In this document: positions 1 through 45,084 of the stretch, one piece after another
Numbering within the stretch: position 1 is the stretch's first letter
Layout: each line of letters begins with the position of its first letter
DNA from: Escarpia spicata
Taxonomy: Eukaryota; Annelida; Polychaeta; Sabellida; Siboglinidae
Assembly (NCBI GenBank): GCA_963995525.1
Contig: OZ023207.1
Location: forward strand, 30,423,118 to 30,487,117
Direction: 5' to 3'
DNA: 64,000 bases
Notes under the pieces: generated by a model
Database searches by the model: none
Told to the model about the DNA's origin: nothing
Seen by the model: only the letters and a program-made list of their open reading frames with translations
Made by a program: the position numbers and the translations under genes

Positions 1-661
1 TATATTAATCAATAATATAAAATCAGTATCATAAAATGTCCAGGAAATGTCCAGGAATGTCCACGTAATACTTATTGTAATTGCATCTCCGCCAAGGTGC
101 CGGGGTCCACTGGGCCATTAATGTGTTATTCCCGTCCTTTGACCTTTGGCCTCTGAACTGCGCTATGCATTTCAGAAACACTACTATAGGTATTCACAAT
201 TTTATTCACTTACGTATTTTTGCTTTACTAAAGGATCTTTCTCTTACCTAAGAGAATGGAGTAGTGTTTCCTAGACGATGTCGCCGCGGCTCTATGGGTG
301 GACTGTGGTTGTATGATATTAATAAGTTAAGATTTGCTTATGACCATAACGCGGACACATCGGAACAACTTATAGCCGTTCCATGTGCAAGTGTGCTTAA
401 CATATAGTTAAACTATATATACACTCCGTATCTACTCATGAAAACCGATATACCACGACATGTAATTTTCAACATTTTACTACACAATGATGCAAATCCA
501 TACTATCATAGCCTGTTAACTATCGAAGTTAACACGAAGGACACGTGTTTGACAGACGTCCCAGCGACGTTTAACGTTGTCGCTATTTAGCGATCAAAAC
601 TGCCCTATCCGGATCGACCGAATTACACTGTACTTACTGAAAACGAAAAAATACTCGCGCG
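1..661. other. No gene seen (tetraspanin intron, left edge)
   Basis: I looked on the minus strand for the tetraspanin exon carrying the CCG motif and found none. No other feature is recognised beyond a short AT palindrome near 401-418. Confidence 0.6.
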
Positions 662-714
662 CACCCGCACACACGCACACGCACACGCACACACACACAC
701 ACACACACACGCAT
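662..714. repeat. (CA)n microsatellite
   Basis: CA/CG-CA array directly inside tetraspanin intron 4, about 25 bases past the exon 4 donor. Confidence 0.9.
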
Positions 715-736
715 ACCTATCATCGCGATCTCTCAC

Positions 737-32236
<31,500 letters not shown>

Positions 32237-33970
32237 TTTGACGGCCTCTGTCAGTCGTATACGCCGGTTAAGGTACGAAATATGTTCACGGCTGTCACAG
32301 CGATACGCACTCCGCGACGTCGATTAATTGCCAGATATCGCCACGTGATCAGTCTGTCAGTCGCACGGTCAGGTGATATCTAGTGGCAGAGCGATTCGCC
32401 AGATGGCAGCACCATACCAGTACATTCATATCTTGTTCATATCTAGTCGATGCCCAACACTGTCGCGGGTTCGTATATAAGCCTAATAATGTAATTGTGT
32501 ACCTTATATTTTAATTACTGCACGTATACGTGACGTGGCACATGAACTGAAAAACATTATTTATTTACTCAAGTTCTTAGTTTGTGCTAGCAAACTTCGC
32601 AATAAAGAAAATAGTGGCATTTTAATAATCAACTTGACGCACATTGATAGAACACCGTAAGCATCATAAATCAGTTTTTTTTATAATAGTTAAACATTAC
32701 TTATTATTATTATTACTACTACGATAACTGGTAATGTCCCTTGTGCTGTGGACATGCCAAAACAGGCAGTTTGAGCACCTTTCTTACACAAACAGTGTTA
32801 TAGATTATCACACCAAATAGTGAAAACCAACTATGCCCACCAAACACCGAGTTCTATCTGAACAAGCTATTTATACATTTATTAAAACCGTTCCAATGTT
32901 TCTCTGAACCAAAGACACATGTTCGGCTACTTGGGATAATTTCGATCGTATCAACCATACTATAAAATCGTTCAGTGATTAAAGCTGAGTTTTGGCCGGT
33001 GCGCAAGGCCGACGTTGCTGCTGTGGGCGTACTCCTCCACCGCGGCCTCAGACAGTCCCCAGACCGGAGAAAAGCTCCAGACCCGCTGGAAGTTATACCC
33101 AGTCCTGTGGAGGTCGTCGGTGCCGCTTCTAACTCAAGTGCGGAAGATGTGGATAGAGGGATTAGGGATCACCGGATAGAGAGATTAGCGGCTTTTGACC
33201 CGCCCTTCAGATGGGGAATTACGATTATTGCGGGGATATTGTGAAGGGACTAAACATGGCCGGATCGTGGTATCGACTTCGGCGCAGCCGTTGCGTTAAG
33301 ACATGCTGGAATTTCTGGCTAAGATGACTATATGATGAGATGTGTCGCTAGCGCGAACGAGGACATGATGTTTCGAGCTTTGTGTTTAATCAGTTAATCA
33401 GTATTCCGTGTTTATCTCTAAATTATAAAAGCAGGGCAAACGAAATCTTCCGGTGTAAGTAGCTAACGGCATGTGCTTGGTTTCTTTACTTAATTGCGCA
33501 GATTGTTATACATTACAAAAACCGAATTAAAATAATTGGCAACAAATCTGTAGGTCGTCCCGCTTACATTGATACAGTTCTGCTTGATGTGAACTCGTGT
33601 CTCTGTCAACAATTGTTAACGGCACCACGTAACGCCGTCAACACTTCACCACCACTGGACACAACAGCGAACTCACAATAATAACAAGCAGCGATCGATG
33701 TTATACTAGCTGTTGTTCAGCATTTATTGAAGCAAAACAGGATATACTGTCGTCCAAACATTTTCATTTTACAAAATTCGCAAATACATACAGAAAAAAA
33801 CAACCTGTGCAGGTTCTGAAACATCAGTGCATCATAAACAATGTTTGGTTACAATCAAAATTATATCATGCGTTTGCTACCCCCGTGATTTGAGGTGTGC
33901 TCATAAATGTATAGGTGGAAACAAATACGCGATTAAAACACAATAAAGAGTATAATTGTCAATCATTAAG
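32237..33970. other. Tetraspanin 5' UTR/promoter side; no further gene recognised
   Basis: The first 100-200 bases upstream of the start codon (minus strand) should contain 5' UTR; no TATA box is obvious. A GC-richer stretch at 32985-33245 keeps an 89-residue frame open on the plus strand, but I recognise no domain. Confidence 0.4.
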
Positions 33971-34025
33971 CCATGATCGAGCTAGTTTATTAATTCGTTA
34001 TTCTATAATATCAATTTCAAATCGC

Positions 34026-34089
<64 letters not shown>

Positions 34090-34093
34090 AATG

Positions 34094-34161
<68 letters not shown>

Positions 34162-34234
34162 CACTGTATATATCTATATTACTTCTCCATATTTATATAT
34201 ATATACAGTGTGTATATATATATATATACACATT

Positions 34235-34265
<31 letters not shown>

Positions 34266-34405
34266 ATATAAATACATATATATATATACTGTATATGTAT
34301 ATATATTATTTCTCCAAGTTATATACACACATACATACTCGCACAAACACTCACGCACACACAAACACACACACATATTATTTCTCCAAGTTATTTACTA
34401 GCTCG

Positions 34406-34503
<98 letters not shown>

Positions 34504-34560
34504 TATACTGTATATATCTATATTATTTCTCCAAGTTGTACATGATCATATTTAAATACA
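33971..34560. repeat. AT-microsatellite cluster with recurrent TATTTCTCCAAGTT boxes
   Basis: (AT)n tracts at about 34034-34170, 34195-34290 and 34410-34505 are separated by four copies of ATTAcTTCTCCAAGTT-like boxes (near 34189, 34305, 34377, 34523). The cluster is partly flanked by an inverted pair ATGATCGAGCTAG (33973) and CTAGCTCGATCAT (34400). Confidence 0.8.
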
Positions 34561-34749
34561 TAACGCTAATGCATGCACTGTTAACAAAATGATACATCGC
34601 ATTTCACGGAATACTGACAACACAACGTACTATTTAAGGGTAACAGTCAGACTTTCTAATAGAAACTCAAACACTCCACGCTTTGAAGACATTCGTGAGG
34701 ATTTGTTCATTATCGGTAACTGAAAAGTTCAAGTATTTCTCGTGTTGGC

Positions 34750-36429
<1,680 letters not shown>

Positions 36430-37719
36430 TGCGTTCGTGTTGAATATTGCACAAGGGTCAGTTAAAACTCTGCGGAGAACAATAGAACACGGATCAAACA
36501 TGTGCAAAGATTAAACACGATTTCAAAGATTCTAAGTATCCAAACATAGCAATGCAAACAACAACAAAACCTTATCTTAGACAGGCGTTTGCTGAGAGTC
36601 GCACGTCATTTCCAATAATAATACATATAAAAAAACAGCTGCCGTGAAATTTCTTATCTCCACATAGGTAAGGAAAGATTATATTAAACGTATTTTCGAA
36701 CTTCGAAATATATACTCATAAAACATATTGGCATGTTCCTGGCAAGACCCAGAGTGCACTGGTACGAAAAGACTAATTCCAATTATGTCAGGCAACATGT
36801 TTAACTTACCAATGGTTGGTTATCCAACACAAGGCTGATCGTCACAGAAGGTTGTTCAACACACGGCAGTCCTAGGGCAACTGTATGTGCATAAACAATG
36901 CATATCTATAATGATGTGATCTTCAGAAATAGTTCAGCACAAGTGTTTCTAGTCGCTTTTGAACAATTTGTTGATCTTTAACTTGGCAAGGAGTCATAAT
37001 CGTAAGAACTATGAAAATAATTATTGTGCCAGCACATAATGCAAGTTACAAGGTTCAACAAAGGTACCGTATGCAGTATATACTACGCCTCTTAGACATA
37101 TGAGACGTTACACACTTTGCGGTGCGTTTGATTTCAATGTATTACAGGTTACGGCTTCCAAAGCACCACACATTAAAGTATTACGTTGAACTGCCAGCGA
37201 CGACATTCACGCTGGATACGACAGGAGTGCGTCACGATGGTCTATGAACCAATATAGTGATTGTAATAATCAGACCCGTTAGCTCTTCGCACTTAACTTA
37301 TTAACTGCAATAAGTATAGGTATCTAACGGTGTTGCACAAACCCAATGGCATATTCGCAATCGCCATTTTTATATATACTGTGATATAGAAAATACGTCA
37401 ATTCTCGCTGTTATAACGTCCGTTACACCGCTCTAGAATATGGCTTTAATAATGCTAAGTATTCCGACCCTCAGAGGAATGTCGTCAATTTAAAACGTCA
37501 TTACCTTTCCTTTGTGCTTTCCAAACAAAGGTATGCCGAGTACATGCCGTGTGAGTGTGCGCGTGTTTGCGTTTGCATTTGCGGGTGCGCGTGTATTCGT
37601 GCGTGCATGTGTACGTGTGTGTTTACGTGTCCAGTCTTTCCGGACAGAAATGTGCGCATGTTACGTATATGAGTTGATGTTGCCGATATGTGTTAATATT
37701 TAGTGAGGCGCTGCTTGTG
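36430..37719. other. Upstream region of copy 1 peptide gene; no gene recognised
   Basis: Expected to hold the promoter of the copy 1 gene on the minus strand. No TATA box was assigned. A short GT/GCGT-rich run is present at 37550-37625. Confidence 0.45.
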
Positions 37720-38250
37720 TCTGTGTTGGTTTGTTCTATGGGTAGTCGCATAAGTTCGCGTAAAAATACGTTAAAAATTACGTAGGCGTTTGTAGCTTGG
37801 TCTTCCACACTTGTCGCGGTGAAAACAAATTGATACAGTGGCGCCACCCAGTGAGTGAACACAACTGCCGGTTTGGATCATAAAATTGTAACAAGTTCTA
37901 CAACTTCAACAGGTATTGTTGGGAGGTGGTGCCAATGTTAAAAACGCAGAACTGTTTATTGCCCTTGCGACCAACGCTTAGCGTAACCCTTACATTGGAA
38001 TTCATCGAGCATTCTATCTTGATAATCGATTGCAGACCGTGATTACGCAAGGACGTAAATAAGTGGGATAATAATAGGACAAGTTTTTAAAGAATACAAC
38101 ACCAGCATCGACTGGTGAATAGAACAATGCGAACATTTCTTATCTACTTATTTTTATAGAGTAATGTCAACTCGTTTGTTACGTAATCATTTGAATAATC
38201 TCTGTGTTGTAATTGTGTTGGCATTGTTTTAGGCGAACCTATTTTGTTTG

Positions 38251-39137
38251 ATTTACTTGCATATACATATATTTATATTCTGCGTTAAATCTACACTCTC
38301 AAAGAGCACTGCCACATTGTATAAGTGTATTCAGCTGATAGACTCACAGTCTGTGCATATCCTGTACTGCTCATTGTTTTTACCATACATTAATTACTGT
38401 TCTGAAATATGGGGAAACACGAATCCCTCCAATATCAATTATATTGTCATGCTCCAAAAGAGAACAACGAGATTATTATATGGTGCAGGTCGTCTTGACC
38501 ACACAATCCCTGTATTTTAATGATCGCAAACACTGACACGTTTAGATCTTGTAAAATTAAAAACAGATATATTCATGCTTAAGGCATGCCCCTGCATGTT
38601 ACCAACTAATATAAATAATCATTTTGTAAAACACAGATATTCCAGTAACAATACAACTAAAAAATCAACTGGTAAGATGATCTGTTTCCTGTCTCATTCA
38701 GACACAAGTACAAGACACAAGTAAATGAATATGTATAGGTTGTATTAATTATTGAAACTGATTCTGTAATATCTGAATCATATGTATTTTTTTTTATTTT
38801 ACATTTAATTATTTTGTATTAATCATATATACGTGACTATAATTTGAACTACAATATGATCATTTTCCTTATATGTGTAGGCTCTTGGGATGTGTGCAAT
38901 ATTCACACATTAATTTTTTTATTTCTCTATTGTGATTTACTGTAACATATAGTTAGGGGATACATTAACTACCAGTTTTTAACTTCTTTTGTATTACTTT
39001 CAAACAACATTATGTATAATACATACTATGTCACAAAACACGCTGAGGCGATTACAACCTATACTGTCTGCTTGGATGTTTGTTTTAATCAAACATATTG
39101 AATTGAAAAAATAAATATATCATACCAACATACATCA
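38251..39137 (+). mobile_element. CR1-like LINE 3' fragment, insertion polymorphic between duplicates
   Basis: The frame at 38290-38520 gives LYKCIQLIDSQSVHILYCSL, FLPYINYCSEIWGN, LQKRTTRLLYG and HTIPVF, the post-RT region of CR1/Rex-like LINEs, followed by a decayed frame TRLDLVKLKTDIFMLKACP and an AT-rich 3' UTR. At the corresponding place in S2 (55247-55249) the flanks TTGTGTTTG and ACTATGGCAATT are joined directly, so this insertion happened after the duplication (or was lost cleanly from S2). Confidence 0.75.
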
Positions 39138-39473
39138 TACTATGACAATTAATATATGTCTTTCCATCGTCGAATTCTGTAAATGAATCACAAGTAAGGA
39201 ACTAAGCATTTTCCTCATAAGTCGGACCCATTTACCAGCAACCACAATTAGAAAATCCATTTGCCGATCACGTCATTTTCTTTATATTCTCCAACATGAC
39301 GTCCCCATAGCTGCTACAATAAAATCCTACATAACATTTGTATTTGCGAATACCTGAACAGTTGCACATAACACACATTGCACATAGCAATGCCTTTATT
39401 CGGATCAAGTGTCAATCAGCAAACCATGGCCTTAGTAAGTAGGTGGCATATCTGTTCTGTTTACTGTGAATAA

Positions 39474-39905
39474 TTAGTCTCTATACGATAAGTCCCTAAT
39501 AGGGATACTCGTCTCCGTGTATACTTCTCTGCAGATACGCATACAAGTCTTGTGAAGATCTGTAACGAGGTCTATGCACCAGTCGAACTGTGCGCATTCA
39601 TTCAGCCGGACTTTGTAATCTTCCGTGCAAGTGTCGAAACATTTGATGACCCCGCCCGCAACGCACGTCACCGAAACCATGACAACGGCCATGGCAACGG
39701 CGACACACTTGACGACGCGTGACTGCAACGAGAAGACAGCGGGATTAATTAAAACTAGCACAGATGTCCCAAACAAGTTTGAAGAAAGACACACGTAATT
39801 ATTATGAGAATCAGAACGACGGCAGAAAGGAAATTGTAATTCTATGCAATAGTTGTGGATATATTTTACATACAAAAGAGCAATAAGCAGCAAGCTAGCA
39901 AGCAA

Positions 39906-39966
<61 letters not shown>

Positions 39967-41405
39967 TTATTAACATGTATTAATATAATGTCCATGATGT
40001 AACGCATTTCTTTCAATTTGTATGCTTCGCCCACGAAACGACCTCATACAAAGCTTTCAGACATTAAAGCAGTCTGGTGGGGTAATCCGAAACATACTGG
40101 AGTTGGTATTTGATGTTGGGGCGAGTACGCGTTGTTCCCACAAACCATACAGACGAAGACAGCACGTGGGGCGAAGTACGACCGATTCAGCACAAGTTTC
40201 GCACATTTTGTTGTATATATCGCAGGGTTTGTTTAAAAAAATGATCACCTTCCTTGGCTTGAGAGGATAATTCCGAGTAACTGTGATATCCTTGTTGGCA
40301 GTTTTACGACATTCAACAGACATTATTGCACATTTCGTTTAACATTCATTAAGTCGATATATGTCCAGACATTTAAAAGCATGAACGCAAATATATATCC
40401 ATCCGAACTTTGAATAAAGGCACATTGACACAAGTATCGAACAAAATGAAGCGTCTATGTTAATTTATTGATCAACATTGTGGCAGCCGGCCAACAATGA
40501 AGATTCCTTTCTGGACCATCGTTTGCTTCAATAGCTAAGTATTGCATTCAGAAAAGGAAACTATTAATATACACAATATTAAATTATAGTCAAAGAGTCG
40601 AATAAATTTGAAAGGTCAGTTCGTACGTATAACATCCAGTCTTTAGAACAATGCACACTGCACTTTACTCCCAGGCAGACCAATTCATTCCAACACCATA
40701 TCGACTTATCTGGGAAGAATTCAGCTACACTGTAATGACAGCGCGAAGACTATTCATGCACATATGTCTGCCATTGTTTGTATAGCCAAAGTTGAGTGAA
40801 CTGAAGCAGTGTAAAGTGAACGAACTTGCCCAAGGTTCGACACAACACACGATTTGAACCCGGGTTAACTAGACAGCGAGTCCATTGCTGTGTTCACTGC
40901 ACCACTGTGTTACACATCAAAGGCAACGACGTATAACAAATAATGTAGCGTACGCTTTCCAAGTATATTATGATAAGATTATGCTCTAACGTGTATTGAA
41001 ATACAACAAGTCAACGTAGTACATACGAAATTATGCGATGATAGACGAGGTAGTTGTTATTCCAGATGCTTGTCTTTTTGATAAATCAAAATCAGTCTTA
41101 GGGAATATATTCTCTTTCGCCGCCGTCGTTTCTCAAACTGTCTTACAACATCTGAATTATGAACGTGAAGTACACGTCGTGACGTAAAAAAAATTGTATC
41201 GGGCCAGAATTAAACGTGTAGTTATGAAGCCATATCTGCATTACACAAACGTGTGGAATAGTCTAAAGGTAACACTATTTTGCGTACGTATATTTTATGT
41301 TTCCGAATATAAGTTAGTGCGGTATCTTAGGCTGTCCACGTGTCGACAATTGTGATTACGACCCAGAGAATGTAAATTTAAGATTAGTACACTTACCAAA
41401 CTCAT
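39474..41405 (-). CDS. Small secreted six-cysteine peptide gene, copy 2 (2 exons)
   Basis: Exon 1 is 41397-41405 (ATG AGT TTG, then GTAAGT). Exon 2 is 39474-39722 (acceptor TCTCGTTGCAG, 82 codons, stop TAA), giving 85 residues. The N-terminus reads MSL then SRVVKCVAVAMAVVMVSVTC, a signal peptide with probable cleavage near VAGG. The mature part contains KCFDTC, NECAQFDWC and TCMRIC, that is CX3C-X10-C-X5-C-X10-CX3C, and an acidic helix-like segment DLVTDLHKTC. The intron is 1.67 kb and holds a SINE-like repeat. The tail after VYTE is 12 residues, longer than in copy 3 because of a C-terminal indel. The gene lies in the segment duplicated at 54.2-62.8 kb. Exon 1 is supported because the same ATG-donor is kept in copy 3. 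Function is unknown. Confidence 0.75.
39905..39961. repeat. (AT)n microsatellite
   Basis: Perfect AT run in the intron of the copy 2 peptide gene; the S2 counterpart holds a long CA plus AT tract instead. Confidence 0.95.
40640..40915 (+). repeat. SINE-like dispersed repeat
   Basis: Core CACTTTACTCCCAGGCAGAC, ACACCATATCGACTTATCTG and AACTTGCCCAAGGTTCGACA. Near the end GATTTGAACCCGGGTTAACT reads on the minus strand as GGGTTCAAATC, close to a pol III B box. It ends CACTGCACCACTGTGTTACA. A tRNA-related SINE is plausible but no A box is certain. It lies in the intron of peptide copy 2. Confidence 0.6.
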
Positions 41406-41504
41406 ACTGGTTACTGGCCACTACACGAAGCTGAATTACCTAGTAATCAGAACAGACAAATCATGTCATTTAATACAATTGAAAATAAAGTATTACGTAG
41501 CGCA

Positions 41505-41813
41505 TTATTCAGTGTTTACGAATGCTAATCGCGTTTGACACCTTACCGTCTGCCAATACCTGTTAGTTGGGCACCATCTCGACTGCTCTGAGAAATGTTT
41601 TGTCACGTTTTAATTACTGCACAAAAATATTCTTACGTAAATATCCTCCACGGTATTTAGTCAGGTATTCATTCATACAACTGAGCCAAAAGCAGCAACA
41701 TGGAATTACTTAAATTGTTCAATGTGCGAACACAAAATAGGAGGATTCAAACACGGAATACATCGATTGAGTATGTACGTAGTGTGTTACAAGCGCTATC
41801 CCACTGAGACATA
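41505..41813 (+). repeat. SINE-like dispersed repeat, second copy in S1
   Basis: Similar layout: TACCTGTTAGTTGGGCACCA, TCTCGACTGCTCTGAGAAA, then GGTATTTAGTCAGGTATTCA and a GGATTCAAACACGG segment near the end. Located just upstream of exon 1 of peptide copy 2, so it lies in the probable promoter region. Confidence 0.55.
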
Positions 41814-42138
41814 TTCGCTACATAATGAGCAAATGGCAATGTTTAGTGTAAAGTAAAATACTATTATTAGGCTGTTTATTTCATGAGATCAGTAATTGAG
41901 CTCGGTTACAATTAACGTCCGATTCCCGGAATATTCATCTCAATCATACGTTCATATGTAGCGTTTTTTAAATTAGCTTATTATGAGGTTATCACATGTA
42001 ACGTATTATAACACATGCGAACACACTAGGCTTACTAAGCACGGAATATCAACTTTCACCAAAAATGTCCGTACTAACAAATGTGTACGCGCATTGTGTA
42101 CGAACAAATACACATAATAATTATTCGTACACACACAC

Positions 42139-42308
<170 letters not shown>

Positions 42309-42787
42309 ACATATGTATATACCCGGTGCTGTGAACCGGACAACTCACTTGCGTATGACGTCTTCGTATAGTGATTTCTGTAGGAACTGTGCTGCGGGTT
42401 GAAATCGCACGTTTCTTAAGACGTCCCCTCGACTATACGATAAGTGTTCCAAGTGCTTGCTGGCGTCACGAGGAGAAACGACAATGACAATGATAAATTC
42501 CGCATCCGCAATTGTCACCACAAGTGTTTGCAATATAAGCTACCTTATCATCATTACCATGGGTTTTCAGGATTTCAGTAGATTTACATGTATCCATTCA
42601 CACACATACACACACGCCCGCACGTATACATGCAAACACACACGAACGTTGATCCATTTCGACTGGAAATCGGTCATTTCTCCATGCAAATGAATACCAG
42701 TAATACTTATGGTGAGGCTATTTAGATCATGTAAAATATTGACGTGAAATAGTGCATACTTTCCGAAAGTTCATAGATCCACGAAGC

Positions 42788-42935
42788 TATGTATGTATGT
42801 ATGTATGTATGTATGTATGTATGTATGTATGTATGTATGTATGTATGTATCTATGTATGTATCTATGTATGTTATTATGTATGTATGTATGTATGTATGT
42901 ATATAGGTATGTATACATGTATGTAAATGTATGTA
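42788..42935. repeat. (TATG)n tetranucleotide array
   Basis: TATG units with TATC variants inside block A. Confidence 0.95.
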
Positions 42936-43281
42936 TGTATGTTTGAATATATGATTGTATCTATGTTTCTATATAAATGCTTACATCGCACGTTTCCTAA
43001 GTCCCCTCGACTATACAGTAAGTGTTCCAAGTGCTTGCCGGCGTCACGAGGAGAAACAACAATGACAATGATTAATTCCTCATCCGCATTCGTCACCACA
43101 AGTGTTTGCAATGTAAGCTATCGTTTCATAATTACACTGGTATTTCAGGTTTTCAGTGTATCTATATGTACATATTCACACATATACACACCCACGCACA
43201 CACACACACGCTCGCACGCATGCACGCACGCACACGCACACGAACTTTGATCCATTTCGACTGGACATCCGTCAATTATCC

Positions 43282-43399
43282 ATGCAAATGAATATCCGTA
43301 ATACGTAGGGTGATACTATTGTGGTCATGTGACGTTTTGACGTGAAATATTGCATACTTTCGGAAAGTTCACACATCCACGAAGCTGTGTATATAAATA
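43282..43399 (+). promoter_or_regulatory. Promoter-like module: octamer, CRE-like site, TATA box
   Basis: In order: ATGCAAAT (43282-43289, POU octamer consensus), GTGACGTTTTGACGTGAAAT (two TGACGT half sites near 43329-43345) and TATATAAATA (43390-43399). Repeated at 61276-61393 and 63813-63930. Motif order and the TATA box suggest a pol II promoter firing rightward, perhaps a retroelement promoter. Motif-based inference only. Confidence 0.4.
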
Positions 43400-43918
43400 C
43401 CCTATGTGAAGGGACAGAGTAAGACGGAATGTGGTGTCCCCTAGCGGTGTAGGCCAACAGTAACCTGGTGAACAATATATGAAGCGGACTTACTCGTGCG
43501 CGTAAGGTTACACAGCAGTAACTAGCCCTCACTGATTGTAGGCAGGAACAAAGAACTGGTTCGTCCCATTCGCCGTTCACGGAGATATTGAGCTGTTCGG
43601 CGCGTGGTCTTCGCTTGCCAAATAATTTACTTAAATTTTGCGTTTTTATTGTTAGTTATTGGTTTATTGTTATCAAGTTGTGTTGTCTTCGGTTAATAAA
43701 TCTTTTTGATGGTAAAGCCTCAGCGTTAGTTTTTGGTCACGGTCATGTTTTTTGGCTGGAGAGATTTGGAGCATCGTCGGATTTGCGTTTCGTAACGGGA
43801 CTAAACGGGTTCTGATTTTGAGAGCACTGATTGCCGGATTCAGTTTGCTGGGTTTCGGGGCGGCAGTGTCAGTTCCGTTGGTAGGCACGGTGTGGTGACG
43901 AGGATGTTGACGAACGAG

Positions 43919-44240
43919 TTACCTTGGGTGCGATAGTGGTGCTAGGGGACAATGTCCTAGACTCGGGGACGGAGCACACACTGTTAGTGGGCATGCGGAT
44001 GTTTGAGTTTGCGCAGTTTTTAGTCGGGAGGGGCGTGGAGAGAGTAGTGGTTGCGCAGATGGTTCGCCAGCACAGCTTTCGCCATATTTCCTTGGAGGAA
44101 GATTCCTGTAAAGTTTTGAAAATAAACCGAGTTTTTGGCCGCCGTTTGTGACACCAACAGTATAAGTTTCTGGCGGCATACGGGTTGCCGTGTGTGCGGG
44201 GTGCCGTCTGTTTGGCCGTGAAGGGTACTGGGGGGCGACG
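43919..44240 (+). mobile_element. SGNH-hydrolase-like fragment, copy A
   Basis: The frame gives LGAIVVLGDNVLDSGTEHTL, FAQFLVGRGVERVVVAQMVR and, in a shifted frame near 44160-44190, FWRHTG. The layout (GxND block, then GVERVVVxQxxR, then WRH) matches the SGNH/GDSL-type hydrolase domain carried by some animal tyrosine-recombinase retrotransposons. Here the GDND motif is changed to GDNV; the copy at 61918 keeps GDND. The upstream GDS block is not recognised and stops follow, so it is a decayed domain. Confidence 0.5.
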
Positions 44241-44429
44241 ATAATGATAATTATAAAGAGAGGGAATGTGGCGAACGCCGGTGTAACTGTTTGGACATTG
44301 ATTGTTCTTGTGTGTTAGATGGTTATCGTGGTACTTAGGCAAGTAGGCAGCAGTGCAACCAGCTACCTTGTTCTTGTTATTGTTTTAATGGATACTGTAT
44401 TGGAAGTGGCGGTTGTCGTACTGCAGCTG

Positions 44430-44480
44430 TTGTAATGCTGAGAATAAATAATAAACATAAATAAATAAATAAAACAAACA
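44430..44480. repeat. A-rich AAATA simple repeat
   Basis: AATAAATAATAAACATAAAT run, possibly the 3' end of the element carrying the SGNH-like frame. Confidence 0.6.
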
Positions 44481-44807
44481 ACAAACATGGGAATGACCAG
44501 TGACATGGGTCTTGGCGGGAGCAAGTAGGAGTCGCATTTAACTAAGGAAAGTGAGTATCCGCAGTCAGGTCAGTCACGTGGACACATAGCATCTTGTCGT
44601 AAGTACGGGGGAGAAGGTGTAGTATTCTGGGATGAGAATGACAGTTGTTGTAAAGAGGTGAGTTAGACGAATATGTAGTATGCACATCAACGAGGTGGCA
44701 CGTGTTCATCATATATAATTTATATATATATATATATATATAAATAGAGTGTTATATAACTTGAGGGTTGCATAAGGGGAGCTATTTCACCATGGTGCGT
44801 TACATGA

Positions 44808-45066
44808 TTCTTTGGTGTTCATGTCGGTTCAGAGGATCAATCTTGGGTGTTCATCGGTTCTGTATATATGCATCTTTGGTGTTCATATCGGTTCGGTGTG
44901 TATGGATCTTTGGTGTCCAAATCGGTTATATATATATGTATGTTTGATGTTCATATCGGTTCGGTGTATAGTCATCTTTGGTGTACATATTGGTTCTGTG
45001 TACATCTTCACATCGGTTCGATATATATGGATCTTTGGTGTCCATATCGGTTCGGTGTATAGGGAC
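44808..45066. repeat. 33-36-bp minisatellite, about 7 imperfect units
   Basis: Unit core ATCTTTGGTGTTCATATCGG followed by TTCGGTGTATATGG. The right breakpoint of the tandemly repeated segment (44846, equal to 62845) falls within its first two units. Confidence 0.85.
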
Positions 45067-45084
45067 GAGCCAGCATGAGCGCAG

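Larger units (their letters stand above)
42337..43400. repeat. Block A: two tandem sub-units with octamer and TATA motifs
   Basis: Two diverged sub-units (42337-42960 and 42985-43400) each contain CGCACGTTTC, a CCCCTCGACTATAC box, GTGTTCCAAGTGCTTG, GCGTCACGAGGAGAAAC, a CA/GCAC microsatellite, TTTGATCCATTTCGACTGGA-like sequence, CCATGCAAATGAAT and a TCCACGAAGCT end. Sub-unit 1 ends in a (TATG)n array, sub-unit 2 in TATATAAATA. Short frames seen in both directions are not conserved (the copy at 58646 carries a 1-base deletion), so I do not call them coding. Confidence 0.75.

Noticed and set aside
32975..33244. GC-richer 89-residue frame between the tetraspanin and peptide genes
   Set aside because: No recognised domain and no clear splice sites; listed only as an unexplained stretch.
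40840..40915. Possible tRNA gene on the minus strand (GGGTTCAAATC)
   Set aside because: Only a B-box-like element is present; no cloverleaf with acceptor stem can be drawn, so it is treated as part of a SINE-like repeat.
42345..43250. Recurring short frames (MQTLVVT..., ASRGETTMTMIN...) in blocks A to D looked like a repeated exon
   Set aside because: Block B carries a frame-breaking single-base deletion, there are no consistent splice acceptors, and both strands are equally open, so conservation is explained by recent duplication.
43869..44342. 157-residue and 86-residue minus-strand frames opposite the SGNH-like segment
   Set aside because: Shadow of the plus-strand frame, which has recognisable motifs; proline- and threonine-rich composition comes from complementing it.
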